DNA from: Halomicrobium urmianum
GTDB taxonomy: Archaea; Halobacteriota; Halobacteria; Halobacteriales; Haloarculaceae
Direction of reading: 5' to 3'
Length of the DNA: 64,000 nt
Assembly: GCF_020217425.1 (NCBI RefSeq)
Contig: NZ_CP084093.1
Location: 1-64,000, forward strand
Positions 1 to 7,703 of the stretch are shown in pieces. The translations under genes were made by a program, and so were the position numbers. The notes under the pieces are model-generated. The model was not told the origin of the DNA. It did no database searches and saw nothing but the letters and a program-made list of their open reading frames with translations. Within the stretch, counting starts at the first letter, position 1, and each line of letters starts with the position of its first letter.

Positions 1-18
1 TTGATCGCGACTACAACG

Positions 19-495
19 ATGCGAAATATAGAACTCCAGGGTCTTCAAACCCCACGAAAGGCCGCTTCACAGTCATCGATTACTTACGGGTTATGTCCCG
101 TTTGTGGAGCGGCTGTTGACGGCATCGATGCCGACGCGCGCGCCACCGCTGAGCCTTGCGGGCACGCGCTCGGAGAAGTAAGCCTTCGACTACTCACCAT
201 GACAGACTTCCCCGACACCGACGAGCATCGCGACCACCTGCGAGACATCTACGTGCGCGCTGGCGTCGTCGAGCCAGAGCGTGTCGAGGAGATCGCCACC
301 GACGGCGGTCACGTCGAGCGCCAGCCCCTCCGAGAACTGGACGGTGCGACGGTTTACTACTACGACCACCGGGACTCGTCGACTCCGACACGGTCAGAGG
401 ACGTTCACGTCGAGATCTACGACGAGTGCGTTCGCCTGCGCTCGCCTGCTGACACGTGGATCCCCCGCCACCTCGTCGAAAAGGTGCTGCTATGA
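19..495 (+). CDS. Small zinc-finger protein, first gene of integrase operon
   Basis: The 158-aa frame has a CPVCG motif followed by EPCGH near residues 26-53, a common haloarchaeal zinc-binding pattern. An acidic domain follows, beginning MTDFPD at codon 61. The function is unknown; a regulatory or Xis-like role next to the integrase is only a guess. The start is uncertain: ATG 19 gives the zinc motif, ATG 199 gives a 98-aa protein without it, and in later units the frame is open upstream to a TTG (13994). The stop overlaps the next ATG (ATGA at 492-495), so it is translationally coupled to the 34-aa gene. Confidence 0.6.
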   Translation: MRNIELQGLQTPRKAASQSSITYGLCPVCGAAVDGIDADARATAEPCGHALGEVSLRLLTMTDFPDTDEHRDHLRDIYVRAGVVEPERVEEIATDGGHVERQPLRELDGATVYYYDHRDSSTPTRSEDVHVEIYDECVRLRSPADTWIPRHLVEKVLL

Positions 496-596
496 ACGAG
501 TGCCCGGACTGCGGGAGCGAGCACATCCACCCGTCGGGCGGCTGCCCGTTCTGCCCCGAGTGCGGGTGGTCGAAGTGCGGAGGTGGTCGCGCTTGA
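492..596 (+). CDS. 34-aa double CxxC zinc-ribbon microprotein
   Basis: The short frame MNECPDCGSEHIHPSGGCPF contains CPDCG, then CPFC and CGWSKC, enough for one zinc site. It sits between two genes with a 4-bp overlap on each side (ATGA upstream, TTGA downstream at 593-596), the usual sign of a real coupled gene in this element. Its role is unknown; CxxC microproteins are frequent in haloarchaeal viruses and often thought to be regulators. Confidence 0.75.
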   Translation: MNECPDCGSEHIHPSGGCPFCPECGWSKCGGGRA

Positions 597-1645
597 GTGC
601 GCCCGTCGAGGATCCGAGTGAGCTGTCGGTCCGCGAGGTCTACGAGATGTTCCTCGACGCGAAGCAGCTCGACTACACGGACGAGACGCTCCGCGACTAC
701 GAGACCCGCCTTCGCCAGTTCGTCGAGTGGGCCGAGGACCAGGAGGCGATCGAGACCGTCGGCGACCTCTCGGGCTGGCACCTGGAGCAGTTCAAGCTGT
801 TCCGGCAGGGGCAGGACCTCGCTCCAACGACGATCAAGGGCCAGATGGCGGCGTGCAAGGTCTTCCTCGAGTACGCCGCCGGCATCGAGGCCGTCGACGA
901 GATGTTGCCCTACAAGGTCAACATCCCGAAGCTGGAGCAGAGCGAGGAGACCTCCGACGTCCGCCTCGACGCCGATCGCGCGTTCCGGCTAATCCAGCAC
1001 TACCGTGATTCGCCGACTGAGTACGCCAGCGAGCGTCACGTCGCACTGGAACTGGCCTGGTTCACGGGTGCGCGGCTTGGTGCCCTCCGAGCGCTCGATC
1101 TCGACGACTACCGGTCGGACGACCAGATCCTCTGGTTCCGCCACCGGTTGCCGTCGACGCCGCTGAAAAAGAAGGAGCACGGCGAGCGTCCAGTCGCTGT
1201 TCCGGACCCCGTGTGCGAGGTGATCGACGCTTACCTGGAGGGCGTCCGCTACGACAAGCGCGACGAGCACGGTCGCGATCCGCTACTGTCTGGTCGCCAG
1301 GGACGCCCGGCGGCGTCGACGCTCCAGACCTGGGTTTACCAGGCTACGATTCCGTGCGCGGCTGCTCCGTGCCCGCACGACGAGGATCCGCGGTCTTGCG
1401 ACTGGACCGCGCGCAACACTGCCAGTAGCTGCCCGTCCTCCCGATCTCCCCATCAGGTGCGTACGGGCAGCATCACCTGGCAGCTGAACAGTGGCCTCTC
1501 CTACGAGGCCGTGGCGGAGCGCGTCAACTCTGACCCTGATACGCTCCGTCGCTACTACGACAAGGCCGACGACGTTGAGCGGCTCGAGCAGCGTCGTCGG
1601 GAGTTTGTCGACCGACTGGAGTTCGATCCCGATGATCAGGACTAA
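593..1645 (+). CDS. Tyrosine recombinase/integrase (350 aa)
   Basis: Site-specific recombinase expected to integrate or resolve the circular element. Residues ~12-105 form a SAM-like core-binding domain. The catalytic domain shows R161 (TGARLGALRALDL), K192-194 (LKKKEHGERPV), H287 and R290 in the SPHQVRTGSITW box, and the nucleophile Y321 or Y322 (TLRRYYD). A cysteine-rich insert at 255-280 before the HxxR box is typical of haloarchaeal integrases. I chose TTG 593 because GGAGGTGG lies just upstream at 580-587, the start overlaps the previous stop, and homology-like sequence begins here; the open frame runs back to 281 but that part is the shadow of the first gene. All catalytic residues are intact. 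Confidence 0.9.
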   Translation: MSAPVEDPSELSVREVYEMFLDAKQLDYTDETLRDYETRLRQFVEWAEDQEAIETVGDLSGWHLEQFKLFRQGQDLAPTTIKGQMAACKVFLEYAAGIEAVDEMLPYKVNIPKLEQSEETSDVRLDADRAFRLIQHYRDSPTEYASERHVALELAWFTGARLGALRALDLDDYRSDDQILWFRHRLPSTPLKKKEHGERPVAVPDPVCEVIDAYLEGVRYDKRDEHGRDPLLSGRQGRPAASTLQTWVYQATIPCAAAPCPHDEDPRSCDWTARNTASSCPSSRSPHQVRTGSITWQLNSGLSYEAVAERVNSDPDTLRRYYDKADDVERLEQRRREFVDRLEFDPDDQD

Positions 1646-1804
1646 CCCCAACCGGCAGTCGAACGGCTCGTCGTATCGACAAGAAAGTGACGGAAAGTCG
1701 AAATACCGATACCCCTCCGACCCCACTCCGTATAAAAGTAAAGCGGCGCTTCTTGCCGCTTGTACTCCGCCACTCCAGAGCGGTGCGTTCGGGAGGTGGT
1801 CGGC
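1646..1804 (+). promoter_or_regulatory. Promoter and hairpin leader of the 1805 operon
   Basis: TATAAAAG at 1731-1738 is a good archaeal TATA box. The leader then carries a 7-bp hairpin, AAGCGGC/GCCGCTT (1741-1747 and 1755-1761), and GGGAGGTGG (1792-1800) as ribosome site before GTG 1805. Equivalent boxes lie at 15808, 29885 and 53696. Confidence 0.6.
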
Positions 1805-1927
1805 GTGAGCCGGACTCGCCGGTCTCACGACCAGCCCCTCCCGCTCATCTGTGAGTTCTGCGGGAGCACCATCGAGGACGGAGAGCAAAGCTGTCCTGCT
1901 CTCGACGAAGGGAGGTGTCGGCCGTGA
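1805..1927 (+). CDS. 40-aa zinc-finger microprotein
   Basis: GTG start behind GGGAGGTGG. The product has CEFCG near residue 16 and further cysteines at 30 and 38, a plausible zinc knuckle. Its stop overlaps the next GTG (GTGA, 1924-1927). It is the first gene downstream of the 1731 TATA box. I do not recognise a family; the overlap and ribosome site support that it is translated. Confidence 0.65.
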   Translation: MSRTRRSHDQPLPLICEFCGSTIEDGEQSCPALDEGRCRP

Positions 1928-2325
1928 GCTCCGAGTCCGTTATCGGCGACACCGGCCACACGGAAGTCCGAAAGGACTCGGAGTTCATCTGTCCGCGCTG
2001 CCTCGCACGCTGCACTGAGTCGCCCAACAAGCCTATCGAGTACGGTCACTACGAGGGATGTCCTCGTCGAGACGACGATCTCCCGTGGGTCGGCTGTCGT
2101 ACCTACAAGCCTGAGAAGGATCCGCTGCTAAAGGGATCACCCGAGGTCGCTGCCGACGGTGGCCGCCTCACTTGTGACGACTGCGGCGATGATATCGATC
2201 CCGACCAGCACAAGATCCAGATCCGGATCAACCAGCATCATCTGGACCTCTGCGCTGACTGCCAGAGCGAGTACAGGGCCGACCGGCAGTATGCTCCCGT
2301 CACCGACGGAGGTGAGCAGCAGTGA
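1924..2325 (+). CDS. Double zinc-ribbon protein (133 aa)
   Basis: Two cysteine clusters: CPRCLARC with a later GCPRR in the N-terminal half, and CDDCGDD followed by LCADC in the C-terminal half. The second pair looks like a treble-clef or HNH-like zinc ribbon around a hydrophobic strand (KIQIRINQHHLDLC). GTG 1924 is preferred over GTG 1915 because it overlaps the previous stop and leaves a normal distance from GGGAGG. The gene is coupled to the next one by GTGA at 2322-2325. Function unknown. Confidence 0.75.
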   Translation: MSSESVIGDTGHTEVRKDSEFICPRCLARCTESPNKPIEYGHYEGCPRRDDDLPWVGCRTYKPEKDPLLKGSPEVAADGGRLTCDDCGDDIDPDQHKIQIRINQHHLDLCADCQSEYRADRQYAPVTDGGEQQ

Positions 2326-2984
2326 CCTGGCCTGTCGAGGTCGACGACTGGGAGTTCCACCCGATCCCCCAGTCGTGGATCGAGCACGGTGTCGACGCCG
2401 ACGCCGGCCAGAAACCCCGCGTCTACGCCGTCAGCGCGGCGACCGAGTACGGCGGCCGGATGCTTCAGATCCGGTACGCTCACCCCACCGAGCCCTACGT
2501 CATCCGCTACTCTCACGAAGGATACGAAGGCGAGAACGGCATCGTTCCTGCTGCGCTTTCCGATCGCCAGAGTGAGTGGCCACGTTCGCTCGTTCCAGCT
2601 ACCGAACCGTCCGACGCGATTCGGGACTGCGAGTGGGATCACTTGCAAACGCTGTGGGGGGACCGCGTCGGGCGAATCCCCACACCTGACGACGCTGACG
2701 ACCAACGGCTCATCGCTGACGGAGGACAGGTCGCGGAAGTTGATCGCACCGAGTTCCCGCGGCTGAAGGCCGATATTGGAGAAGACCCGGCTCGGTGGCT
2801 TGCACCGCAGACGGACATGGATCCGACACCACGGATCCGTGGCATCAGCGAGCCCGAGGTCGCCGCCGCGTGGCTCGCAGTCGCTCGCCGCCTTGGCGTC
2901 GATGGCGACGTCCGCGACAAGATCAAGCGTCGGCGCGATTATCTCGCTGATCGCGAGGCCGATCAACGGGGGGTCGACAAATGA
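2322..2984 (+). CDS. Hypothetical 220-aa acidic protein
   Basis: A soluble acidic protein with no membrane segment. The first ~60 residues (WEFHPIPQSW ... MLQIRYA) look like a small beta-rich domain; the C-terminal ~40 residues form a helical, basic segment (KIKRRRDYLADREADQRG) that could contact DNA or a partner. I do not recognise it. It overlaps both neighbours by 4 bp (GTGA before, ATGA after), so it is expected to be made together with the 564-aa protein. Unit 4 carries a frameshifted version. Confidence 0.8.
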   Translation: MTWPVEVDDWEFHPIPQSWIEHGVDADAGQKPRVYAVSAATEYGGRMLQIRYAHPTEPYVIRYSHEGYEGENGIVPAALSDRQSEWPRSLVPATEPSDAIRDCEWDHLQTLWGDRVGRIPTPDDADDQRLIADGGQVAEVDRTEFPRLKADIGEDPARWLAPQTDMDPTPRIRGISEPEVAAAWLAVARRLGVDGDVRDKIKRRRDYLADREADQRGVDK

Positions 2985-4675
2985 TCGTAGAGGAGGAGAA
3001 CCCGATCGGCCTCGAGACTCACGGTCTGGGCCAGAACCTTCTCTGGGAGGATCACGGCCTCTCTCCGTACTGGGGCGTCGTCAGTGTCTTCGAGCCCGAT
3101 CACGACGAGACTCTCGGCCCGTTCGAGGCCTGCGGCGAAACTTGGGAGATCGTCGGTGCCAAGCACTGGAACGGTCAGCTCGCCCATCCCGAGAATCCCG
3201 ATGAGTTCGAAGACGGACTCTACGAATATCAGTACAAGCTCGAGGCTGTCGACGACTGGGGAGACCGTGACGCTGTTTTCCAGTTCCGGCCCGGCTTTCC
3301 CGACGCGATGAACGTCCACTCCGGGAACCCGATCCAGTCGATGCCTGACGACTGCCCGGAGTCAATTCGCGTCCAGTCCATCACGACAAACCTCTCAGTC
3401 GACGAGTCGCTCGAGTTGCTTCAGGCACTCGCTGATCACATCGGCCTGAACCCGGATTACTTCCACGAAAATCCGCACCCGTACTCCAGCATCTACCAGT
3501 TCGAACGCTACGGGCGTCTCGATCGGGCTGTCGCGCAGGATCACCTGACCGGGTCCGGCGGCATCATCGACGAGATTGCCGACTTCGCAAAGGATCAGCG
3601 CGGCCGTGGCGAGTACAAGTGGGACCACGAGGAGATTGAGGGCCACTACCAGAGCGTCGCGATCGATCCCGATACTTGGGACCTATTGCTTGAGGATCAG
3701 TCCTACGGTAAGCATTTCAAGTGCTATCACCCATTCCACGTTCGTTCAGAGAGTACGGACCGCGACGATGATCCGCTCGCCGATCCGAAGATCGAGATGT
3801 CCTATTCCAGTGAGTACCACCCCGGCGAGTCTCTCGACTGGCACGAGCGCGACGAGGTCGTCTCTGAGCTCGACGAGGCCGTCCACAACATCCTCTACTG
3901 GGCTGACGTTCCCGTCACGCCCGACGCGGACGTCTGGACCGACGAAGATCCCTACTTCGACGGCAACGCTGGCGACGCGGTCGAACTCGTCTCAAATCCG
4001 CTGCCTGACCTCCGCGATGCAACCGAGCATCACGTCGAAAGCGAGTTCGTTCGCGCTGACGTCACCGATACCGACCTCGAGATCGCGAAGGTCCTCACCG
4101 ATGGCGGGAACCAGCACTACGAGGAACTCGCCGAGAACGCCGACGCCAGCACGTCGGCTGTCTACCGTCTCCTCGATAAGTTCTCCGCGCTCCTGGAGTC
4201 AGACAACGGGATCGTCAAGTTCATCGACGACGCTACGCGCCAGCACGCGACGGATATCCTCGAGCAGGTCCGCGAAACGACCGAATGGGCCGGAGACGCG
4301 ATTCGTGAGGTCGTCGATCGGGATTCGCTGCTTCGTGGCGAAGGCACCTCTGCCCTTGAGAAGTGGATGCAGCGCCACGGGATCAAACTTGTCAACAGCC
4401 AGCGAGACCGTATTCGCCTCAAGCTCGGTCGGCGTGTCGGCGAGCGAGAGCTTATGAAGATTCTCCGCTCCGGGCTCGAGGCCGCCGAGGGCTCTGGTAT
4501 CCCCACCGAGAAGATCAGGAACGGCCTGATTGACTGGGTCGACCGCGACGGCAATCCCCGGAAGGGCTGGCAGATCGTCGTCGACGGCAGCATCCTCAGG
4601 AAGGGCGGGGGCGACCCCTACGATTCAGTTTCGTTTACTGGCACGCCTGACGGGAACGTGAATAAGAGCGGCTGA
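2981..4675 (+). CDS. 564-aa protein with winged-helix-like segment; candidate replication/partition protein
   Basis: This is the largest gene of the early plus-strand operon and is retained in the deletion form. Residues ~1-330 form an acidic domain of unknown fold rich in aromatic residues. Residues ~365-415 (LEIAKVLTDGGNQHYEELAE, then STSAVYRLLDKF) read like a winged helix-turn-helix, with helical and basic segments after it. The C-terminus (GWQIVVDGSILRKGG) looks like a final beta wing. No P-loop, HUH or polymerase motif was found. Because a replicon of this kind needs an initiator and no other candidate is seen, a DNA-binding replication or partition role is a reasonable inference, not a demonstrated one. 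Confidence 0.75.
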   Translation: MIVEEENPIGLETHGLGQNLLWEDHGLSPYWGVVSVFEPDHDETLGPFEACGETWEIVGAKHWNGQLAHPENPDEFEDGLYEYQYKLEAVDDWGDRDAVFQFRPGFPDAMNVHSGNPIQSMPDDCPESIRVQSITTNLSVDESLELLQALADHIGLNPDYFHENPHPYSSIYQFERYGRLDRAVAQDHLTGSGGIIDEIADFAKDQRGRGEYKWDHEEIEGHYQSVAIDPDTWDLLLEDQSYGKHFKCYHPFHVRSESTDRDDDPLADPKIEMSYSSEYHPGESLDWHERDEVVSELDEAVHNILYWADVPVTPDADVWTDEDPYFDGNAGDAVELVSNPLPDLRDATEHHVESEFVRADVTDTDLEIAKVLTDGGNQHYEELAENADASTSAVYRLLDKFSALLESDNGIVKFIDDATRQHATDILEQVRETTEWAGDAIREVVDRDSLLRGEGTSALEKWMQRHGIKLVNSQRDRIRLKLGRRVGERELMKILRSGLEAAEGSGIPTEKIRNGLIDWVDRDGNPRKGWQIVVDGSILRKGGGDPYDSVSFTGTPDGNVNKSG

Positions 4676-4985
4676 CGCCCGACAGGATAGAGGCATCACT
4701 ATCCAGCCCCCTGTTTATTTTATAAAGGCAACCGCGTTCCAGCCGTTTTATTGCTGAAATATTACCAGTTCTCTCGACGCCTACGGTGGGCTGTTGGTCG
4801 CGCTTTGTCGTCGGCTGGGCATACCCCCTTTAGGGCGTGTACCTAAGGGCACGAATTTCAAATACACCCGGACCTTCGCTGGCGCTCGGTCCGGCTACCG
4901 CACTGCAACCGCAATACTACCGCCGATCAACAGCCAGTTGGGCTTTGAATGGGGGTTGATAGGTAGATACGTCGCCCCTACTGGC
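4676..4985. other. 310-bp non-coding region with three hairpins; candidate origin or RNA
   Basis: Directly after the 564-aa gene comes a 6-bp hairpin (GGATAG/CTATCC, 4685-4704), then AT-rich TATA-like DNA (TTTATAAAG near 4719-4727). Two hairpins follow: 4826-4849 (CCCTTTAGG/CCTAAGGG, one bulge) and 4868-4894 (CCGGACC/GGTCCGG, 13-base loop). No convincing gene lies here although one frame is open. Hairpins next to a possible initiator gene suit a replication origin or a structured RNA. Copies: 18753-19062, 32830-33139, 56639-56948. Confidence 0.5.
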
Positions 4986-5788
4986 ATGAGCGTCTCGAAA
5001 GCCAGACAGCTCGCTCTTCAGGGGAACTACCCAATGGCGGCCGTCGAGGCCGTCCCCGAGCCGGCGTTCGCGAGGATCTTCAACCTCCGCACACCACATC
5101 GCCTTGGACGACTTGCAGACGGCACCTGGCGACTCCAGCACGACCGCGACGGTCGGGACTGGATCGTGCCGCGTGCGCACGATGCACTCCGACTCTCACA
5201 CATCGGCGCGGATCCACTGACCCGGACTCGAGAGAAGTACTTCGGTGCCACTCCGACCGAGTTCCACGATAGCGACCGAGACCACGTCGTCGACGTTGGC
5301 GCTTTCATCGGCGAGCTTGCCACCAGCCTCGAGGACGATCACGAGCGGATCCTCGCTGTGGAACCGGATCCACGGAACGCCACCTGCCTCCGACGCAACG
5401 TCGGCGAGAGAGTGGACGTAGACGGCCGTCTCGCGTGGCACTCGGACGAACCTGTCGAGATGGACCTCGCCACGGATGGCCCGAGTCCTCTGCTCTCGGT
5501 CTCGATCGAGGAACCACTGCTCGAGACACCACGTCGATCGACGGTCGAACCGTCACGACGATGGTCGACGAGTGGGGATACAACCCGGATCTGGTCAAGG
5601 TCGAAGCCGAGGGTGCAGAGCCAGAAGTCCTCGCCGGGACTGTCGATCTCGACTGCGAGATCGTCGTCGACGTCTCCGACGAGCGGGTCGGAGAGTCGAC
5701 ACGGACGATGTGCGAGGGGCTGCTCAACTCACACGGCTACGCTACCGAGTTCTGTGCAGCCGAGAGCGTTCTCTACGCCGAGCCATGA
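4986..5788 (+). pseudogene. FkbM-type SAM methyltransferase, frameshifted
   Basis: The first part reads VVDVGAFIGE (residues 101-110, SAM motif I) and ILAVEPDPRNATCLRRNV (motif II), as in FkbM-family O-methyltransferases. The family's second hallmark, DLVKVEAEGAEPEVLAG, appears at about 5590-5640 but in another frame. The switch lies between about 5520 and 5540 and is explained by one missing base. The frame continuing from ATG 4986 runs on to 5813 with arginine/serine-rich nonsense. The same break is in all four units, so it predates the amplification or is a shared consensus error. Intact, it would methylate a sugar or glycan hydroxyl, for instance in a surface glycan. Confidence 0.75.
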
Positions 5789-6030
5789 TGGAGAACTGGG
5801 ATTCGCTTTCTGAGTATCTCCTCGACGCCTACATTCACTTGCTGCTGCTCGTCGTTGGATTCCTGTCCGGCTGGCGAGCGAGCAACAACGCCACGCTACA
5901 GGAGGTGACGATTGGCTCTATCGGACAGATCCAGAACGCACCGATATCTGATCCTCCCGTCTGGATCTTCGCCTCGCTCCTTCCTGGAGTCGTCGTGATC
6001 CCGCTAAAGATTCGCGACTATCTCGACTGA
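5785..6030 (+). CDS. 81-aa two-helix membrane protein
   Basis: Begins at the methyltransferase stop (ATGATG at 5785-5790 overlaps TGA 5786-5788). Residues ~15-33 (AYIHLLLLVVGFLSGW) and ~60-76 (WIFASLLPGVVVIPLKI) are membrane helices joined by a polar loop. Its function is unknown. It faces the end of the minus-strand structural operon with a 22-bp gap. Coupling to the methyltransferase suggests a linked role in the envelope, which is inference only. Confidence 0.7.
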   Translation: MMENWDSLSEYLLDAYIHLLLLVVGFLSGWRASNNATLQEVTIGSIGQIQNAPISDPPVWIFASLLPGVVVIPLKIRDYLD

Positions 6031-6052
6031 AACAGCCGGCCAGTATTTCTCA

Positions 6053-6787
6053 CTATGAGGTAGTGCCAATGGTGTTTGATCCGTTGTCTGTCACTGGCAC
6101 CCCCACTATCGTATCCGCCACACCACCCGAGGTTCCAGAGCTAAATGTTATCGAACCGTTGCCACGGATCTTAGTGAGTAAACAATCAGGCTGATCGACT
6201 GTGATTGAGCCGCCCAGCCAGACCCGTTCAACAGCCGTCTCAGGCCCAGAGACTGTCCAATCCCCAGTTACGTATGTTGAATCTTGATATCTGATCCCTG
6301 TACCGACCAGCGTAATACCACCGAATGATCGATTAGAAGAATATTCCATCGGCTCAAGAAAGATAAGACTCCCTTCGCTCGGAGCGTCAGATAGCGCGTT
6401 ATCTAATCTACTGTCAGGATCAGACCCATCGTACGCGCCAGCATAGAACCATCCGTTGGCCATCTCTTCTACACTGACCGGTCGCAGGAATTCGACTGCG
6501 CCCGTATCGTCGACGTCGGCGACGACATCCCCGCTGGGATCCTTCAGTTCGTCGAGGTAGACGTCGACCTCGTCGCCCGGCGCTCCGGCACGACGTGAGG
6601 ACGTATCCGATCCGGATGCCGTTCCAGCCCCGAAGCCGAGCAGACCAGCGCCTGCCGCCGCTCCGCCGGCCTTCAGTACGTCTCGCCGGTTCGGCATCAT
6701 CCGCTTGACCATGCTCTCCAGCTGCTCGATTCGCTCCTCCTGTTCGCGAACTCGCTGTCGCAGTTCGTTGGGATCTTCGTCGGTCAT
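6053..6787 (-). CDS. Tat-exported coiled-coil/beta-helix surface protein (244 aa)
   Basis: Residues 3-30 are a charged heptad-like coiled coil (LRQRVREQEERIEQLESMVK). A twin-arginine signal NRRDVLKAG (R34, R35) and an Ala/Gly-rich hydrophobic stretch (37-55) follow. The rest is Gly/Ser/Thr-rich with short repeated strands (GGITLVGTG, GGSITVDQ, GNGSITFSSG) as in right-handed beta-helix tail or adhesin proteins. It is the last gene of the long structural operon. A receptor-binding or spike role is inferred from fold and position. The Tat motif behind an N-terminal coiled coil is unusual. A 60-bp gap separates it from the upstream gene, the largest in this part of the operon. Confidence 0.75.
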   Translation of the reverse strand: MTDEDPNELRQRVREQEERIEQLESMVKRMMPNRRDVLKAGGAAAGAGLLGFGAGTASGSDTSSRRAGAPGDEVDVYLDELKDPSGDVVADVDDTGAVEFLRPVSVEEMANGWFYAGAYDGSDPDSRLDNALSDAPSEGSLIFLEPMEYSSNRSFGGITLVGTGIRYQDSTYVTGDWTVSGPETAVERVWLGGSITVDQPDCLLTKIRGNGSITFSSGTSGGVADTIVGVPVTDNGSNTIGTTS

Positions 6788-6847
6788 AGTTGTCTCGTTG
6801 GGTGACCCGCAACCTCGCCGATTTGCCGGGTCATCGGGAGCGGGTAG

Positions 6848-7327
6848 TCAGCGGATGGCTCTCAACAGGACCGTCGCGGCGACGACGCCGACGACGAATA
6901 GCGTCACCGGGTACGCCCACGTCGGGCCGATCCCGACCGTCAACATCGCGAACGTCGCGACGACGGCGATCACCGCACCTGCGACCGTCCCGACACCTGC
7001 ACGGAACCCGGACGCCGCCATCACGCCACCGACGAGCAGGCCGGTCAGGAGTACGCCGGCACTGCCGACGCCGCCCTGGGCTGAGAACCCGCTCCCGATG
7101 ATGAACGGACCGACCCTCGTCGCCATGTCGAGGATGCTCGAGAGCGATCCGTCGGTGACGCCCGACATCCACGTCTCGTTTCCGACCTCAGTGCTCTCGT
7201 TGTCGTAGTATGGCGCGTCGTTGGCGGCTGCTGCCGTTCCACCCATCGTGAGGGCCACAACAGTCAGCATCAGTACTCCGACCACGTACGCGGCCGCCAC
7301 CGCCTGCTTGGTTCGTTTCTTCATCAT
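6848..7327 (-). CDS. Secreted-start membrane protein, three C-terminal helices (159 aa)
   Basis: Start chosen at the ATG that overlaps the upstream stop (7324-7327), not the much longer open frame to 7651, whose extra part is arginine-rich shadow sequence. The product has a signal or anchor helix (KKRTKQAVAAAYVVGVLMLT, then VVALTMGG), a short N-glycosylation-like ectodomain (NESTEVGNETW), and three hydrophobic helices over residues ~70-158. The layout suits an envelope protein of a membrane-containing particle. No family recognised. Confidence 0.8.
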   Translation of the reverse strand: MMKKRTKQAVAAAYVVGVLMLTVVALTMGGTAAAANDAPYYDNESTEVGNETWMSGVTDGSLSSILDMATRVGPFIIGSGFSAQGGVGSAGVLLTGLLVGGVMAASGFRAGVGTVAGAVIAVVATFAMLTVGIGPTWAYPVTLFVVGVVAATVLLRAIR

Positions 7328-7701
7328 GCACTCCCCCGGATCAGTCGGACAGTCGCTCCGATGAACGCCATCGAGAACGACCCGCCGAGCAGGACTGTCA
7401 CGCGCGGCGGTGCGTTCGCGCTCTGGAGGACTGTAATCGGCCAGAACACGTAGCCGATCAATTTGACGATGAAGTTCCAAACTGCCAGAAGTGGACCACC
7501 CAGCTGCTGAAGCGACTGCTGGATCGGTCCACCCATATTTTCGAGATCGTCCGCGGTCGACTCGTTGGCGTCTACGCCGCCGGTCGTCGGGTCGTCGATG
7601 ATGAAGCCCCCGACACCAGCCGAGTCCCACATGATCGCACCGCCACCCCACATGATTGCGCCGATCACGAAGTACGTGAGGATCACGTGCGAGAACCGCA
7701 T
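7324..7701 (-). CDS. 125-aa membrane protein
   Basis: Starts MRFSHVILTYFVIGAIMWGG with a first membrane helix (~3-24), then a polar loop (residues ~35-60), an amphipathic Gln-rich piece (PIQQSLQQLGG) and two further helices to the C-terminus. ATG 7701 lies 2 bp after the upstream stop; the 13-codon extension upstream overlaps the 581-aa gene and is not needed. Coupled downstream by ATGA. Probably part of the same membrane complex as its neighbours. Confidence 0.75.
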   Translation of the reverse strand: MRFSHVILTYFVIGAIMWGGGAIMWDSAGVGGFIIDDPTTGGVDANESTADDLENMGGPIQQSLQQLGGPLLAVWNFIVKLIGYVFWPITVLQSANAPPRVTVLLGGSFSMAFIGATVRLIRGSA

Positions 7702-7703
7702 CG

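Noticed and set aside
39-53. GGG-TCTTCAAA-CCC resembling a tRNA T-arm near the window start, as if an attachment site
   Set aside because: The loop has eight bases, not seven; no acceptor stem, anticodon arm or CCA-side pairing was found around it, and no second copy elsewhere in the unit.
281-1645. 454-aa integrase with a long N-terminal extension
   Set aside because: The extra 104 residues are the wrong frame of the zinc-finger genes. A ribosome site and stop/start overlap favour TTG 593.
4794-5813. 339-aa open frame beginning in the hairpin region
   Set aside because: The first ~64 codons look like non-coding DNA with hairpins and the last part is out-of-frame shadow. Only the part from 4986 to about 5530 matches a methyltransferase.
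6848-7651. 267-aa version of the membrane protein
   Set aside because: The N-terminal extension is arginine-rich and overlaps the well-supported 125-aa gene; the coupled ATG at 7327 is a better start.
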